Below are positions 11,513 through 21,854 of a stretch of DNA of 64,000 bases, piece by piece (within the stretch, counting starts at the first letter, position 1; the number at the start of each line of letters is the position of its first letter). Origin of the DNA: Bretschneidera sinensis (Eukaryota; Streptophyta; Magnoliopsida; Brassicales; Akaniaceae); contig CM043702.1 in assembly GCA_023935145.1 (NCBI GenBank), positions 58,043,501 through 58,107,500 of the forward strand, in the 5' to 3' direction. The position numbers and the translations under genes were made by a program. The notes beneath the pieces were generated by a model. It was given only the letters and a program-made list of their open reading frames with translations. It was not told where the DNA came from and ran no database searches.

Positions 11513-13344
11513 ATAAGTTATGGTAAATGTGGGAGTGTACAACTTAGAGGATGTGATAACGTAATAAAAATACTATAATATGTTATAGATGTAATCCGAT
11601 AAGATATTTATCCCATAATTGTTATAATTTAAGGTGCTTTGTATATAGAAAAGGTGGACATATCAATGTTGGTTGATCCTGGTGCAACCCATTTTTTGCA
11701 TCCAGTATTCATATGAAGTTGATTTATTACCTTTGAGTATGATAGATCTTCATTCGATTTTGGGAAAGAATTGGTTATCTACTTATTATGTCTGGGTTAA
11801 TTGTTCCAGAAAGAATGTAGTGTTTAAGATATTGACATTAGGAGTGTAACTTTCAGAGAGAACATAAAATACTCTCAAACTATCTTATTTTGCTCTGACT
11901 ACTAGTAGATGGTTAAAAAAGGGTTGTGAAGAGTATTTGGCATACATAATAGATTCTAAAAAGGAAAATAGGAAGTTAGAAGAAATCTTAGCAGTGACAG
12001 ATTTTTTTTCCTGATGTATTTCTTGATGAATTGTCTAGGTTGCCTCCCAATAAGGAGATTAAATTCTCTATCGATGTGATACCAGGTTCATCACATATAT
12101 CTAATTGCACCCTACAGAGTGACACCGACTGAGTTAAGAGAGTTGAAAGTTTAAGAATTTTTAGATAAACAATTTATCGAACATAATATACTTAGGGAGC
12201 CCCTTTGTTGTTCATGAAAGAGGAAGATGGAACGATAAGATTGTGTATAGACTACAAATAGTTGAAAAATAACAAATATCTTTTACCCAGGATAAATAAA
12301 TTGTTTGAGTAGTTGCAAGGAGTGAGAGTGTTTTCTAAGATAAACTTGAGATCAAGTTATCACCAGTTAAGGATAAAAGAGGGAGATGTGCCTAAGACTA
12401 CTTTTAGGACACGTTATGGTCATAAGTTTCTTGTGATATCATTTGATTGACTAATGTTCTAGAAACATGCATGGAATTGATGAATAAAATTTCTGGACTA
12501 TTTCTTGATAATCTTGTGGTTGTGTTCATCGATAACATCTTGGTGTATTCTAAAACTAAGGAAAAGCATGCAAAACATTTTGAAATTGTGTTGAAGATTT
12601 GGAGAAGAGAGAGAGATTGTATACTATAATTTCCTAAATGTGAATTTTGCTTGGAAGAAATGACCTTCTTGGAACATGTAACATCGGAAAATGGCATAAC
12701 AGTTTATCCAAAAAAGGTAGAGGCAATGTTAAGTTGGGAGAGACCAACTAATGTGACTGAGATTCGAATATTCTTGGGGTTAGCTGGTTATTATAGAAGA
12801 TTCTTTCAGAATTTTTCTATTATTGTAATATTGTTGAATAGACTGACCAGGAAAGAGATAAGATTTGTATGATGAGGGAAGTGTGAGAAAAACTTTCAAT
12901 TACTAAAGGAGAAATTGACTACAGCTCCAGTATTGGTGTTTCTTTCTGGTGATGAAGGATTTGTGGTGTATAGTGATGCGTCACAACAATGATTGGGATA
13001 TGTGTAACATAGAAAAGCTGTGGCCCATGCTTCTAAGCAATTGAGGAATCATAAGAGAAATTACCCTACCCATAACTTAGAGTTGGCTGTCATAATATTT
13101 ACTTTAAAGATTGGAAACATCATATGTATGGAGCAACTTGTGAGATATTCATGGGTTATAAGAGTTTGACATACTTACCTACCTAGAGAGAGTTGAATTT
13201 GAGGCAAAGATGGTGGTTGGAGTTGATTAGTAACTATGATTGTAAAATTCACTATCATCTAGAAAATGCGAAGGTGATAGCTGATGCATTGAGTAGAAAG
13301 TCTACAAGAAGGTTAACTGCTATTGGAAGTCCTGATGTGAAATT
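11513..13344 (+). pseudogene. Tekay/Del-like Ty3-gypsy polyprotein, left half, heavily decayed
   Basis: A retropepsin-like site (MLVDPGATHF) lies near 11670. RT follows at about 12030-12870 in several frames: LCIDYKQLKNN near 12240, FIDNILVYSKT (usual FIDD) near 12520, then [15 protein letters not shown] near 12770. RNase H is recognisable from VVYSDASQQ (near 12970) to IADALSRKS (near 13290). Many stops and shifts are present. At 13344 it is interrupted by a solo LTR and resumes at 14352. Confidence 0.8.
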
Positions 13345-14346
13345 TGTTGGAAATCACCTTGACAAGATGCCCAGGTGGTGATTTTCCAAACACCCAAGTC
13401 TAGAATGACTTGCAAAGAAAAGATACGCAACCAAAACAAGAAAGAAGACAAGCAATTGTTATCGAGGTTCGGCAATAGCCTACGTCCCCGTAAGTTCCTC
13501 CGAACTCTCTGCACTAAATCAATGGTTCTTACAATCACAGAAACCCCTCTCTAAGAATCCACAAGTTCTTAAAGAAACAAAGAAGAGAACAAGAAAGTGA
13601 TAAGGTCTTGAGATACTCTGGAACTTTCCCCCTTGGAAATTCCACTTACAAGTCCCTTGAATCCCCTTTCTATACTAATCTCTCTCTTTACAACCAGCCT
13701 CTCCAATGAGTCCCTCTTGTATATCTGTGTCTTTGCACTCTCATATAATTCTCTCATTCACATGTTCTGTCACACACACACACTTGTTTTTATATCACAT
13801 TGTTGTTGAGAATGAAGCTAGGTGACCCTTTATATAGTGCACCAACTTCTTGATCAATCTTGAGTGTCATTCTCCACCCTTAGATCTTGATGACCAATCA
13901 ACCATGGCCCTCCATCAATCTTAAGTGATGTTATGTATTTTAACCTTGCACCCACACACTTAATAAGAGGCTGAATCAAGTGGAATAGGTGTGCCTCAGT
14001 GTGCCTAGCGCCTAGGCACTGAACAGGGCATGCTGCAGCGCTAGGCAAAACACCATTTTCATCACTTTCTGGGCGCCGCGGCCTTGGTGAGGGAGAGACA
14101 CGGTGCTAGCCTTCCTCCAGCACCTCCCTTGCTGGGCACCGCGGCCTGGGAGGAGGAGAGCTGCAGCGCACACTGAAGCTGGGCTCTTCCAAGCTGTGCG
14201 CACTTCTTTGTCTTGCTAAATAGAAGTGTGCACACACACCCAAAGTGAGGTGCACACTTGTGTGCACTCCTTTAACATGCTGAAATTTATTCTTCCAACC
14301 TTGTTTAAACCTTAAACCATGTTTAAACCTTAGACAAATACCAACA
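13345..14346 (-). mobile_element. Copia solo LTR, 5-bp TSD AAATT
   Basis: On the minus strand it runs from TGTTGGTATTTGTC at 14346 to CAACA at 13345 (1002 bp). It is flanked on both sides by AAATT (13340-13344 and 14347-14351), a perfect target duplication. It is related to the LTR at 10643-11512. A TATA box on the minus strand is at about 13838-13830. No internal sequence remains, so it arose by LTR-LTR recombination after insertion. Confidence 0.92.
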
Positions 14347-14351
14347 AAATT

Positions 14352-15420
14352 GATGATAGATTTAAAAGATATAAGAATGAAGTTGAATATCAGTGATAGA
14401 GGATCATGGTTAACGAATATGGTAGTACAATCATCCATAGTAATATACTTTAGAAATGCAAGGTAGAGATGAAGAGATAGAAAAGATTAAGCATTGACTG
14501 CTTATTAGAAAGTAATATGAGTTCAAAATTTGAAATGATGGTATTGTAGTCTTGGAACATAGAAATTGTGTTCCCAGTAATGCGGAGTTGAGAAAAAAGA
14601 TAATGAGAGAAACACATGATGATGTAGATTTGATGCAACCAAGTAACAATAAAATGTATAGAGGATTGAGACAGAATTTTTGGTGGTCAGGATTGAAGAG
14701 TGATGTAGCTGAAATTGTGAGGTTGTATGGAGCACCATTGAGAATAGTATCATTTAGATATGCTAGATTTACACCTTAGTCTTGGAGAGGCTTTTAGAAA
14801 GCCATGAGTACACAGTTGCAGTTTATTCAACTTTTCATCCTCAAACAGTTAAGCGGACAAAAGGGATTATTATAATACTAAAAGATATGTTGAGGGAAAA
14901 TATTATGAGGTTCTTAGTAAGTTGGGATGCTTACTTGCTATTGATTTAATCTGCATATAATAATCAACATCAATTTAGTATTGGAATGGCACCGATTGAG
15001 ACATTGTATGGTAGAAGGTGTAAAACTCCTATATGTTGAGAAGAAGTGAGAGAGAGAAACATATTTGGTCCATAAATTATTGAGTTAACAATTGAAGGGA
15101 TCAAACTGGTTTGAGAAAACCTTAAAGCAGCACAGAGTAGATCGAATAACTATGCTAATAATAAAAGAAGACCTCTTGAGTTTCAAATAGATGATTGGGT
15201 GTATTGAAAAATATCTCAAGGACAAGTTGTATTGAGATTTAAACAGGAAAAGGAAGCTGAGTTCGAGGTATGTGGGACCCTATGAGGTGATTGAGAAAGT
15301 TGGGCTAGTTGTGAATAGCCTGGATTTGCCTTCAGAATTAAAACATTTATATAACGTATTTCATGTTTCACTTTTAAGAAACTGTTTACATGATGAATAT
15401 TATAATATTTCTAGCTAAGC
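14352..15420 (+). pseudogene. Tekay/Del-like integrase region, right half, decayed
   Basis: This continues the element broken at 13344. The integrase zinc-binding region survives at 14552-14740 (NKMYRGLRQNFWWSGLKSDV). Much of the catalytic core is missing or scrambled; pieces such as ETLYGRRCKTP near 15000 and FHVSLLRNCLHD near 15360 are the usual end of pol. No intact frame remains. Confidence 0.7.
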
Positions 15421-15655
15421 TATAGAAATTCAGAAAGACTAGGCTTATATACAAGTACCAGTGAGAATTTTAGACAAAAAGAACAAATCTTGTGTAATAA
15501 ATTAATTCCACTAGTTCAAGTTTTGTGCCGGAATAAAAATGTTGAAGAGATTACGTGAGAGTGTGAGGTAACTATGAAGAGATATTATTCACAATTGTTT
15601 TTTTTAGTTAGGTAAGGAAATTTCGGGGATGAAATTCTTATAAAGTGGGTAGAGT

Positions 15656-17681
15656 TGTAATACCTGTATTCGTAAAGTAAGGGTAAAGAAGTAATTTAAT
15701 AAATATGACATGAAATTAAAATAAAATATATGTAACAAGTTTATTATTTGAAGAAAACAATTCTTAAAAAAAAAAAGGGCAACAGATGGCAACACCTGTT
15801 GGCTAAATAAATGAGTAGTGATGCATGTGAGGCAACACTACCTGTGCGTGGCTACAATTGAGAGTGTGTGTGTGCTGAGTGTTGTGAAAAAAGATTTTGA
15901 TTATAAATATTAATAATTTTAGTTTATTTTTTAATTACTTACCAAATCTTGTTTGGTTTTCTTTCAACTACAAATTACTCTCTTTCTTTAAACACTTGGG
16001 GACCGAAAAAAATGTTGAAAGAGAAAAATTTTGAAAAGATTTACGGGAGAATTTTATATAGAACCACAGGAAGCGCTAAGAAAAACATAACGTAATAATG
16101 GGAAGTTTATTTTTGAAATTTAGCATATATGAAATTTCCCGGAATTCAAAATGGGAATTTTCAAATGGTGTGAATTATGAAGAATTGAAGCATAAATTAG
16201 AAATTTAATATAAATATTATGTCGGGTGTTGACAGTCAACAATCGGGAAAAATTACTGAGAGGAACGGGAAAGGCAAGGAGGTGATCCACAGGTAGTTCT
16301 AAGTGCTACGTGGTGAGTTAGATTTACTTGAAGTAATCAAGATAAATATCAAATATCTAGTGATAATATTAGAATAAATTATTAACTTATGCTTTAGTGA
16401 TAGATGAAAATTGGTTGATAGGTGTGATAGGAATAGTGGATGTTTAGAGAATTATTTTATGAGAAATAATATTATTGGAATAATGAGTTGATTTAATAAT
16501 AAAAGCGATAAGTGAAATTCTTGATGAGCTATGGTTGATGTTTTGATACGATTTATGAGGAGAGAAAATTTAGTGGATCTTGACAAGCTATGATTGATGA
16601 TTTGATGTGATTTATGAGAAGAGAAATTTAGTGAAATTTTTCAACTAATAATTTGAGAATAATCAGGATAGCTAATTTAAATATTTGAATTCATGTTTGT
16701 TTTTATGTTATTGTTCATATGCATATTTCATCTCGTTGTTCATATGCATATGAATGAAATAAAAGAACTGGGAGGGGACCGGTCTAAGATAAAAACATGT
16801 CGACATGTGGGAAGACGTTCCCTAATAATAATTTATTCATTGCATTTGTTTTAAATATTGATTACATTACTAAAATGTTGAAGTGTTGTTTGTTATTATA
16901 AATTTATTCATAGATGAATGAGTCTCACAGAGACGTTCTCTAATAATAATTCATTCATAGTATCTGTTTTAAATATTGATTGCATTACTGAAATGTTGAA
17001 GTGTTGTTTGTTATTATAAATTTATTTATAGATGAATGAGTCTCACAGAGAGATAGTTATGGTGATAAAGAAACATAGAAGTATGATATGATAAGAACTA
17101 TCTAATTGGTAGACTATATACCAGGAACCTCATAACGAAATAATTATGAGATAATTGATGGTCTTAAGGTGAACCAATATATAAGAAGAAGAGATTGATA
17201 GAGAATGAGACTTATGATATGTGTAGTGATAGTAGAATGCTATTATCAAGTTGTATGAGATATAAATGATTAAATGTTGAAAGATTATTTATATAAATTG
17301 AATATTTCTAGTAAATTTAATTCACTGAGCTTGTGAAGATCATCTCTCATTGTACAATAATTTCAGGTAGCTGGCAGGACAAATAGTTTTGTGAGTTGAG
17401 GTTCAGATGAAATTATTATATGTAAGCCACGTATGTGTCCACATCCTCAAACTAATGAGAAAATAAAATAAAAATTTATTTGTAAATATTTATGCATGTT
17501 ACGTTGTATATAGTGTTTAAGTCGATATCATAATGATGTATCTCCCCTATTCAGGGTTGAAGATTAATGTAAAAATTTATGTTGGTGTTTCTTTTTCTTG
17601 TTGCATATATGTGTCGTGCTGGGATTTTCAAAATATGACAACACCGTCTCGGGGGTGGCCAACCCGGGATGGGTCGTTACA
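15656..17681 (+). mobile_element. Tekay/Del-like LTR
   Basis: The polypurine stretch AAGTGGGTAGAG precedes TGTAATACCTGTATTCG at 15656, and the LTR ends GGGTCGTTACA at 17681 (2026 bp). It is closely related to the solo LTR at 27365-29393. A 118-bp segment is tandemly duplicated inside (16822-16939 and 16940-17057). Confidence 0.88.
16822..17057 (+). repeat. Tandem duplication, 118-bp unit, in LTR
   Basis: Two adjacent copies begin CTAATAATAAT at 16822 and 16940, and both run to GAATGAGTCTCACAGAGA. The solo LTR at 27365-29393 has a single copy, so the duplication is specific to this LTR. Confidence 0.8.
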
Positions 17682-18595
17682 TATATGCTAGTGAGAAATA
17701 AAAACCGTGACAGTTGATATATACTGGTGATAAATGAAAAACCGTGACAGCCGTTATATGTTAGTGAGAAATGAAAACCGTAACAGCTGGTATATGTTGG
17801 TGATAAAAGAACAAGGAAGGCAGTCAGTCTAAGATAAAAACATGTCGACATATGGGAAGACGTTCCCAATTAATAATTCGTGTATTGCATCTGTTTTAAA
17901 TATTGATTTTATTACTGAAATGCTAAAGTGTTGTTCTTGATTGTAAAATTATTGATAAATGAATGAGTCTCACAGAGAGATAAATACGATGGGAACGAAA
18001 TATGAAAGTATGATATGATAAGAACTATCTGAGTGATAGACTATATGCTGTGAACCTCATAACGAGGTAATTATGAGATATAATTAATGGTCTCGAGGTG
18101 AATAAATATATGAGAAGAAGAGATTGATAGAGAATGGAGGTTATGATGTGACTAGTGATAATAGAATGCAATTATCAAATCATATGAGATATAAATGATT
18201 GAATATTAAAAGATTATTTATACAAATTGAATACTTCTAGTAAATTTAATTCACTGAGTTTGTGAAGCTCATCCTTCAATATTAAATGATTTCAGGCAGC
18301 AGGCATGACTGATAGTTGGTGAGCTAAGATTCAGACAGAGTCATTATCTGTAAGCCACGTGGTCCACATCCTGAGACTAATGAGAAAAAAAATCATTTGT
18401 AAATATTCATGCATATTATGTTGTATAAAATGTTTAAGTTGAGATTTGAATGATGTATCTCCCCTATTAAAGGTTGATGATCGATGTAAACAATTGCATA
18501 TGATATTTTTATTGTTGCATATATGTGTCGTGCTGGGATTTTCAAAATAAGACAACACCATCTCGGGGATGAACAACCTGGTATGGGTCGTTACA
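17682..18595 (+). mobile_element. Partial second Tekay/Del LTR copy
   Basis: Directly after the LTR end at 17681, the sequence repeats the right half of the LTR (about 28560-29393 of the solo copy) and ends again in GGGTCGTTACA at 18595. Three short units around CCGTGACAG lie at 17700-17800. It probably came from unequal recombination between LTRs. Confidence 0.8.
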
Positions 18596-19149
18596 ATTAA
18601 ACTCTCAAAAGTGACCGCTAACAGACGTATTAGCCATTTTTTTTTCTTTTAAACAATTTTCTGTAAGGTTATCTGGTCGATTATTTTTCTTTTAATATTT
18701 TAAAAATAAAATAAAATGGCTAATGCGTCTGTGTTGGTAATGGAGCCAACACTAGTCCCATGAAACAAGGCGTTTGTCATCGGCCCAAGGTTACATGGCA
18801 AAAAAAGTTTTTGATTTTTGATGAGTTTGTGTAAAGTATATTTCACTCGAAAGAAAAGGTCCATGTAAAATATGGGCCAACATATGTCATGTATCATGTA
18901 TGCAGTAGGAGCCGAATCCTAGAGTGTCAACTGAACTCTTAGGGTTTGTTTGCTTGGTGGAATTAAAGTGAGATTGGATTAACTTAATCCCATATAAATA
19001 GTTATTCCTCATTTGGTCGAAGAGATTTACTATTTATATAGAATTAAGTTGGGATAAAATTAATTATAATCCCACTTTTTGTATCCCACCTCCCACCATG
19101 GGATATAATCTATACTATACATGTGGGACTAAATTTTTTATTTTTATCA
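18596..19149. other. Non-coding; one inverted repeat
   Basis: No gene is seen. ACAGACGTATTAGCCATTTT at 18621-18640 is repeated inverted at 18713-18732 with one mismatch, which could form a 20-bp stem around about 70 bases. Confidence 0.5.
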
Positions 19150-19598
19150 TTTTTACCCTTAAATACTAAAAATAATTATAATAATAGAAATAATAGAAAT
19201 AATTATTATAATATTATTAAAAAAAATTATAATAATAATATTTTTAATAAAAATAATTATTAAAATAATAACAATTATATTAGTAATATTATTATAATAA
19301 TAAATAATAATTACTATTATATTGATAATGATTATTATTATAATAATTATAATAATATTGATATTAATAATTATTATAATTATAATAATATTATAATCTT
19401 ATTTATAAATAATTTCTATAATAATAATATTTTTAATAAAAATAATTATTAAAATAATAACAATTATATTAGTAATATTATTATATTTATAATAATTTTA
19501 TAATAATAATAATTATTATCATAATTATAATAATAAAAATAAAAATAACGTTTTTATAATTATAATAATATTAAAATAATAATGATGATAATTGTAAT
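19150..19598. repeat. AT-only low-complexity tract (left part)
   Basis: Nearly pure A/T with ATAATAATT-type units on both strands. It is the same tract that resumes at 20560; the hAT MITE was inserted within it. Confidence 0.85.
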
Positions 19599-19726
19599 CA
19601 GTGATTTGAAAAAGGGGTTTGGGGCGCGCTCCAAGGGCGAAATCCGGCAAAAAAGCCCAGGGGCGTGATTGTTGGGGCGTATATTCTATATATATATATG
19701 TTTGTTAGTAACATTTCCACTGTCAA

Positions 19727-19796
19727 ACCTCAGTGCTCTAGTGGTAGGTTACTGTTTTCCCCGCCTTACAGCCCTGTTCGATTCCTGGCAGGTGCG
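19727..19796 (+). other. tRNA-Gly-like sequence (SINE head or tRNA pseudogene)
   Basis: This 70-base stretch lines up with plant tRNA-Gly (GCC). It has an A-box region CTCTAGTGGTAGG, a middle CCGCCTTACAG, and B box GTTCGATTCC followed by TGGCAGGTGCG. The acceptor stem is only partly complementary (ACCT with AGGT). It is followed by repeated CTGTTTCTTTT units, so it could be the 5' part of a tRNA-derived SINE captured in the MITE. A working tRNA is unlikely. Confidence 0.5.
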
Positions 19797-20220
19797 TTTG
19801 TCACCTACTGTTTCTTTTTTCCTCCACTGTTTCTTTTTTTTTTCTTTTCCCCTTTGTTTCCACTGTTTTCTTCTTTTTTTTTTCCCCGTTGTTTTCATTG
19901 ATTAACAAATTCATTAAGAGGCTCCATATTATATACTCTGCATTTTATTAATATCATTTTATAACATCATTAAGATTGCATTATCTATGCTATCTAATTT
20001 GTTGTTTTTAATAAATTTATATATGTGAATTTGTTATACCATTGTAAGTGTGTAAACACTAATTAGTAAACATTTGACAATTAATATTGTGTTATTTTTA
20101 TATTTATTGGAATTTGGAACGTGTTTGTGTCTTGTGATGAATAGATTGGTCAATTTGAAAATTAGAATTTGATTTTTGGAGTGTGATTTATGATTTATTG
20201 ATGAAAGATGAGATGTATGT

Positions 20221-20336
20221 GAATTTGTTATATTATTGTAAGTGTGTAAACAACAACCACTTAACATTGTGTTTGTGTGAATTTGTTATATTATTGTAAG
20301 TGTGTAAACAACAACCACTTAACATTGTGTTTGTGA
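20221..20336 (+). repeat. Two 58-bp tandem copies inside the MITE
   Basis: The units start GAATTTGTTATATTATTG at 20221 and 20279 and are nearly identical. A diverged third copy begins near 20027. Confidence 0.85.
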
Positions 20337-20559
20337 TGTGAACGTGTATTTATGAAATATTTTGATAAATATTCATTAATAGGTTTTAAGTTAGTAAAAT
20401 TTATTGATAATTAATTTATTTATATTATTTCAATTTTTTAGTATTTTTATAATTTAATTAATATTATTTTATTCAAAACGCCCCAACATTTCAAAAGACT
20501 TACGCTCCAACGCCTCGGGGCTTACGCCTCGCCCAACGCCCTTACCTCTGAAAACACTG

Positions 20560-21060
20560 ATTGTAATTACTATTATACTAATGATAATTATAATAATTGT
20601 ATTAATACTATCAATTATTATGATAATAATTATTATTCTTCTTAATAAATTATAATTATAATTATAAAAAATATTATTATGGTAATTAGAATAATGATTA
20701 TAATAATAGTAATTATTATTATTATGATAATTATAATAATATAATTGTATTTATAATATTATTATAATGATACTGAAAAGAATATTATTCTTATAATTAT
20801 AATAATATTACAATGATAATGGTAATAATAATAATTATAATACTAATAATAAATGATAGTAACTATTATAATTATAATAATATAATTGTATTTATAATAT
20901 TATTATAATAATACTAACAATACTATTATTTTTATAATTATAATAATATTATAATGGTAATGGTGATAATAATATTAATAATAATAATTTTTTATTATAA
21001 TAACAATTTTTTTATTATAATAATAATAATTATTATTATTATTATAATTAAATTTTAGAG
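20560..21060. repeat. AT-only low-complexity tract (right part)
   Basis: Continuation of the tract at 19150-19598 beyond the MITE's target duplication. AATAAT and TTATAATAAT units recur, and larger blocks repeat (TAATATAATTGTATTTATAA near 20736 and 20880). Confidence 0.85.
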
Positions 21061-21854
21061 TTTGTGAAAAAATTATAGATTGCTAAGAATGATAAATAGT
21101 ATTAAAATATTTTGATATTTACATTTCTTATCTTATTTTAATTCTAATATAATAATTTCATGAATCAAGTAAAATATTAAATAATTATCACTTTAATTTT
21201 TTTTATTTTATTCTATAAATCAACGGCCCTTGTAATCCAAAGTTGATGAAGATTCGATCAGACAAAAAATTGAGATATTTATGCTCAAAATTGAAATCAG
21301 AACTTGTCTCACATGAGTCTAATCAAACTTTATTGAATTTGATGCTCTTAAGAGCGGGGGCCTTAGCCATACACCATGCCAAGAGTTTCCTAATGGCTAT
21401 CGCTTAATTAAAGTTAAGCTTTTCTGATGTGATGTTAGAATTAGGATATAAATTAATAGCGTGCCTAGATACGCCTTCCCTAGTACGTACAATAAGCATT
21501 ACAATTTACAAATTCTAAATAACGACATGACACAAAGGCCTTCTCTTATCATAAGTGTATGTAAAAACAGATGCTTCAACCATGTTACCATAAATGGATG
21601 ATAATAAGATGGTTGATATAGTTGGATTATGGATTAAATTCAACTTTTTCCGAGTTATTTATATTTTTTATTAGTTATTTTTTTATTTCAAGTAAATAAT
21701 ATAATGGGATTATGGATTTATACGTGATTATATTATGGATTTTTATTGTGATTAAATTATCTATAATTATAATCATATAACACCCCTTCAATTAAAAAAT
21801 TATAATAATAATTAAAATATATCATTGTATGCATGCAAAAGTTTAATTAAGTTT
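21061..21854. other. Non-coding, AT-rich
   Basis: No gene or clear repeat end is seen. The boundary with transposon coding sequence is near 21855. Confidence 0.4.

Larger units (their letters stand above)
19599..20559. mobile_element. hAT-type MITE, 961 bp, 8-bp TSD ATTGTAAT
   Basis: The ends are CAGTGATTTGAAAAAGG and, inverted, CAGTGTTTTCAGAGG. Both subterminal regions are rich in GGGCG/GGCG, as expected for hAT transposase-binding repeats. It is flanked by perfect 8-bp duplications ATTGTAAT (19591-19598 and 20560-20567). It encodes no transposase. It contains a tRNA-Gly-like stretch and a 58-bp tandem repeat. The GC-rich ends stand out from the AT-only surroundings. Confidence 0.92.
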
